Origin: Micromonospora matsumotoense
Lineage (GTDB): Bacteria; Actinomycetota; Actinomycetes; Mycobacteriales; Micromonosporaceae
Length of the DNA stretch: 64,000 nucleotides
Direction: 5' to 3'
NCBI RefSeq assembly: GCF_900091525.1
Contig: NZ_FMCU01000012.1
Location: forward strand, 62,001 to 126,000
Positions 61,723 through 64,000 of this stretch are shown in pieces (the stretch's first letter is position 1; every line of letters begins with the position of its first letter). The notes under the pieces were generated by a model. The model saw nothing but the letters and a program-made list of their open reading frames with translations. It was not told the origin of the DNA and searched no databases. The translations under genes were made by a program, and so were the position numbers.

Positions 61723-62295
61723 TCAGGCCGCGCCGGCCGGCCGGCGCTCGGAGAGCGCGGTGACCCCGGGCGGCGGCAACCCCGCGGTGGAGGCGAGCAG
61801 GGCGCACCAGGCCGACAGGTGGGCGGCCAGATCCTCGCCGAGCGGTGTCCAGGACGCCCGGATCTCGACGTCCCCGGCGGCGGGCGGACCGGCCAGGTCG
61901 CCGAACCGGGTCGAGACGGTCTGGGTGACCGTGCCCCCGGCCGCCCGGTAGCGCGCCTCGTGCGCCTCCAGGGCATCGGTGAGCCAGGTCCAGCCCACCC
62001 CCGGCAGCAGCGGATCGGCGGCCAGGTCTACCTCCAGCTCGGCGGTCACGTAGGTGACCAGCCGCAGGGTGCCCTGCCAGGCGTCGTGCCCGGCCGGGTC
62101 GTGCAGCAGGATCAGCCGGCCGTCGGCCACCTCGTCGTCGTCGCGCAGCACGGTGGCGGAGAGGGCGAACGCGTACGGCGCGAGCCGCTGGGGCGCGCCG
62201 ACCTCCTCCAGGACGATCTCCTCCCGGGGGGTGACCGACCGCAGGCCGGCGACCGCGCGGGCGAACGTCTCCGGGAGCGCGATCGGGGGGGCCAT
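61723..62295 (-). CDS. DUF3000 domain protein
   Basis: A 190-residue cytoplasmic protein of the DUF3000 family: PETFARAVAGLRSVTPREEI, VLEEVGAPQRLAPYAFALSA, VADGRLILLHDPAGHDAWQG, TLRLVTYVTAELEVDLAADP, VGWTWLTDAL and the C-terminal IRASWTPLGEDLAAHLSAWC. The function is unknown; it is conserved between hemE and rnd in actinobacteria. ATG 62295 lies 7 nt after TAGGCT without an SD. It is divergent from hemE across 182 nt. Confidence 0.92.
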   Translation of the reverse strand: MAPPIALPETFARAVAGLRSVTPREEIVLEEVGAPQRLAPYAFALSATVLRDDDEVADGRLILLHDPAGHDAWQGTLRLVTYVTAELEVDLAADPLLPGVGWTWLTDALEAHEARYRAAGGTVTQTVSTRFGDLAGPPAAGDVEIRASWTPLGEDLAAHLSAWCALLASTAGLPPPGVTALSERRPAGAA

Positions 62296-62302
62296 GACCG
62301 GC

Positions 62303-62308
62303 AGCCTA
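62303..62308 (-). promoter_or_regulatory. Leaderless-type -10 (TAGGCT) for the DUF3000 gene
   Basis: On the minus strand TAGGCT ends 7 nt before ATG 62295. No SD. Confidence 0.5.
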
Positions 62309-62464
62309 TGCCGACGCGCCGTCGCCCGCCCGGATGGCGCGCCGAAGCGTCAGCGCGTCCGTGCCCCGCCGACGTCCGGCCGGGTGCGGGACGTACGGAC
62401 CACCGGGCCCGGGGTGCCGGTCACACCTGGCGGCGCTGCCCGTCGGTCCCGACCGGGTGCGTGG

Positions 62465-62470
62465 CACGAT
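62465..62470 (+). promoter_or_regulatory. Possible leaderless-type -10 (CACGAT) for hemE
   Basis: CACGAT ends 7 nt before ATG 62478; the first base deviates from TAnnnT. No SD. Confidence 0.35.
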
Positions 62471-62477
62471 GGTCGCG

Positions 62478-63575
62478 ATGACCACCGACACCACGGGCAC
62501 TGCCGCCCGAGACGGAGAATCCCGCCGCAGCGGGCCGGCCGACTCGCCCTTCGTCCGGGCCTGCCGCCGGGAGTCCGTCCCGCACACCCCGGTCTGGTTC
62601 ATGCGCCAGGCCGGCCGGTCCCTCCCGGAATACCGGGAGATCCGGGCCAACGTGGGGATGCTCGACTCCTGCCGCCGGCCGGACCTGGTCGCCGAGATCA
62701 CCCTCCAGCCGGTCCGCCGGCACGGCGTCGACGCGGCGATCCTGTTCAGCGACATCGTCGTCCCGGTCGCCGCGGCCGGCATCGACCTGGACATCGTGGC
62801 CGGTACCGGGCCGGTGGTCGCCGAGCCGGTGCGCACCGCCGGGGACGTGGAGCGGATCCGCCGGATCGACCGGGCCGACGTCTCCTACGTGGACGAAGCG
62901 GTGCGGCTGCTCGTCGCCGAACTGGGCGACACCCCGCTGATCGGCTTCGCCGGCGCGCCGTTCACGCTGGCCAGCTACCTGGTCGAGGGCGGGCCGTCGC
63001 GCACCCACGCCAAGACCAAGGCGATGATGTACGGCCAGCCGGAGCTGTGGCACGCGCTCTGCGCCCGGCTCGCCGAGGTGACCCTGTCGTTCCTGCGGGT
63101 GCAGATCGACGCCGGCGTCTCCGCCGTGCAGCTCTTCGACTCCTGGGCCGGCGCGTTGTCGGAGGCGGACTACCGCCGGTTCGTGCTGCCGCACTCGACC
63201 GCCGTGCTGTCCGGGCTCGCCGACACGGGGGTGCCCCGGATCCACTTCGGGGTGGGCACCGCCGAGTTGCTCGGCGCGATGGGGGAGGCCGGCGCCGACG
63301 TGGTCGGGGTGGACTGGCGTACCCCGCTGGACGTGGCGACCCGCCGGATCGGCCCGGACCGGGCGGTCCAGGGCAACCTCGACCCGACCGTGCTGTTCGC
63401 CCCCTGGCCGGTGATCGAGGCCGAGGTGCGGCGGATCGTCGCGCAGGGCCGCGACACCCCCGGACACGTGTTCAACCTCGGTCACGGCGTCCTGCCGGAG
63501 ACCGACCCCGAGGTGCTGACCCGGGTGGTCGCGCTGGTGCACGAGGTGTCCGCGCGCCGGGCCGAGCAGGGCTGA
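62478..63575 (+). CDS. hemE: Uroporphyrinogen decarboxylase
   Basis: A 365-residue enzyme that decarboxylates uroporphyrinogen III to coproporphyrinogen III in heme synthesis. Signatures: VPHTPVWFMRQAGRSLPEYR (signature 1 with catalytic Arg), AAILFSDIVVPVAAAGIDLD (catalytic Asp), PLIGFAGAPFTLASYLVEGG (signature 2), QLFDSWAGALSEADYRRFVL, and GHGVLPETDPE with His near the end. Several in-frame ATGs exist (62469, 62478); I chose 62478 because CACGAT ends 7 nt upstream and the conserved sequence starts about 25 residues later. hemY follows after 3 nt. Confidence 0.96.
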   Translation: MTTDTTGTAARDGESRRSGPADSPFVRACRRESVPHTPVWFMRQAGRSLPEYREIRANVGMLDSCRRPDLVAEITLQPVRRHGVDAAILFSDIVVPVAAAGIDLDIVAGTGPVVAEPVRTAGDVERIRRIDRADVSYVDEAVRLLVAELGDTPLIGFAGAPFTLASYLVEGGPSRTHAKTKAMMYGQPELWHALCARLAEVTLSFLRVQIDAGVSAVQLFDSWAGALSEADYRRFVLPHSTAVLSGLADTGVPRIHFGVGTAELLGAMGEAGADVVGVDWRTPLDVATRRIGPDRAVQGNLDPTVLFAPWPVIEAEVRRIVAQGRDTPGHVFNLGHGVLPETDPEVLTRVVALVHEVSARRAEQG

Positions 63576-63578
63576 CCC

Positions 63579-64000
63579 GTGGGCGCGCGGCCATGGCGGG
63601 TGGCGGTGGTCGGTGGCGGGATCACCGGCCTGGCCGCCGCGGTCCGGCTGCGCGACCGCGCCCCCGCCGACATCGAGATCACCGTGTACGAGCAGTCCGG
63701 CGCGCTCGGTGGCAAGCTGCGCACCGGTGAGCTGGCCGGCCGACCGGTGGAGTTCGGCGCGGAGTCCTTCCTGATGCGGGACCCGGCCGGGGGTGAGTCC
63801 GCCGCGGTGGCCCTGGCCCGCCGGCTCGGCCTGACCGGGCAGATCGTGCACCCCACCGTCGGGCAGGCCGCGCTCGTCGTCGACGGTGGGCTGCGCCCGA
63901 TCCCCGGCGGCACGCTGGTCGGCGTACCCGGGGATCTGGCGGCGGCGGCGACGGTCGCCACGCCGACGGCGGACGCCGACCGCGACGGCGGCCGGCCGTT
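63579..64000 (+). CDS. hemY: Protoporphyrinogen/coproporphyrinogen oxidase, 3'-truncated
   Basis: The first 140 codons of an FAD flavoenzyme of the HemY/HemG type that oxidises coproporphyrinogen III (the actinobacterial route) or protoporphyrinogen IX. Visible is the dinucleotide-binding motif RVAVVGGGITGLAAAVRLRD, YEQSGALGGKLRTGELAGRP, EFGAESFLMRDP, LGLTGQIVHPTV and LRPIPGGTLVGVPGDLAAAA. The frame runs off the window's end. GTG 63579 lies 3 nt after the hemE stop, so the two form an operon; hemQ would be expected downstream. The start could also be inside hemE, but family alignments begin near here. Confidence 0.93.
   Translation, partial: MGARPWRVAVVGGGITGLAAAVRLRDRAPADIEITVYEQSGALGGKLRTGELAGRPVEFGAESFLMRDPAGGESAAVALARRLGLTGQIVHPTVGQAALVVDGGLRPIPGGTLVGVPGDLAAAATVATPTADADRDGGRP

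Overview
The window is about 64 kb of very GC-rich chromosome with frequent GTG starts. It comes from a sporulating, high-GC actinobacterium, most likely Micromonosporaceae (Micromonospora-like). Supporting signs are a class II ribonucleotide reductase NrdJ, a long Ala/Lys linker in the principal sigma factor, a Spo0M homologue, and many actinobacterial DUF families (DUF3039, DUF3093, DUF3099, DUF3159, DUF3710, DUF4193, DUF3000, DUF5522, DUF7455). I recognise no tRNA, rRNA, CRISPR array, transposase or prophage.

Layout. Bases 1-12 kb: the 3' part of nrdJ, a DUF2332 protein, a membrane-anchored alpha/beta hydrolase, a small lipoprotein, the iron regulator IdeR, a two-domain sulfurtransferase, and an adjacent deacetylase/acetyltransferase pair (acuC and a GNAT-acyl-CoA-synthetase fusion). 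Bases 12-20 kb: a SigB-type sigma factor, Spo0M, D-aminoacyl-tRNA deacylase with a methyltransferase, a secreted subtilisin, LtrA, and a toxin-antitoxin pair. Bases 20-26 kb: pseudouridine catabolism (psuG-psuK), a TRIC channel and an SF2 helicase. Bases 26-43 kb: a housekeeping block, sigA - suhB - LytR_C/Cei - DUF4193 - DUF3093 - dut - DUF3710 - OB-fold - DUF3159 - ceoC - ceoB - APC permease - RNA methyltransferase - anmK - dxs. From memory this order closely follows M. tuberculosis Rv2703 to Rv2682c. The block resumes at 60-64 kb with rnd - DUF3000 - hemE - hemY.

Between the two halves (43.3-60.1 kb) lies a more accessory, envelope-oriented region. It holds a lipoprotein, two convergent paralogous polytopic GT-C-like membrane proteins, two tandem membrane-tethered beta-propellers, a two-component system, a VOC protein, two tandem paralogous single-pass proteins, and a thiolase/FadB beta-oxidation operon.

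Regulation. Many genes lack a Shine-Dalgarno sequence and instead carry a TAnnnT hexamer 6-9 nt before the start codon, the arrangement expected for leaderless mRNAs. Genes with leaders have SD motifs and often a TAnnnT further upstream. In several cases the position of the hexamer decides between alternative starts. Long perfect hairpins end many transcripts.

The most unusual structure is a family of three exactly 60-bp inverted repeats (22-16-22, arms GGTGATCAAGAGGTTT...). Each sits between two convergent genes and is flanked by a C-rich tract on the left and a G-rich tract on the right. A second repeat family (about 59-bp unit, starting GTGAGCGCGAGGA) sits exactly at stop codons inside two operons.
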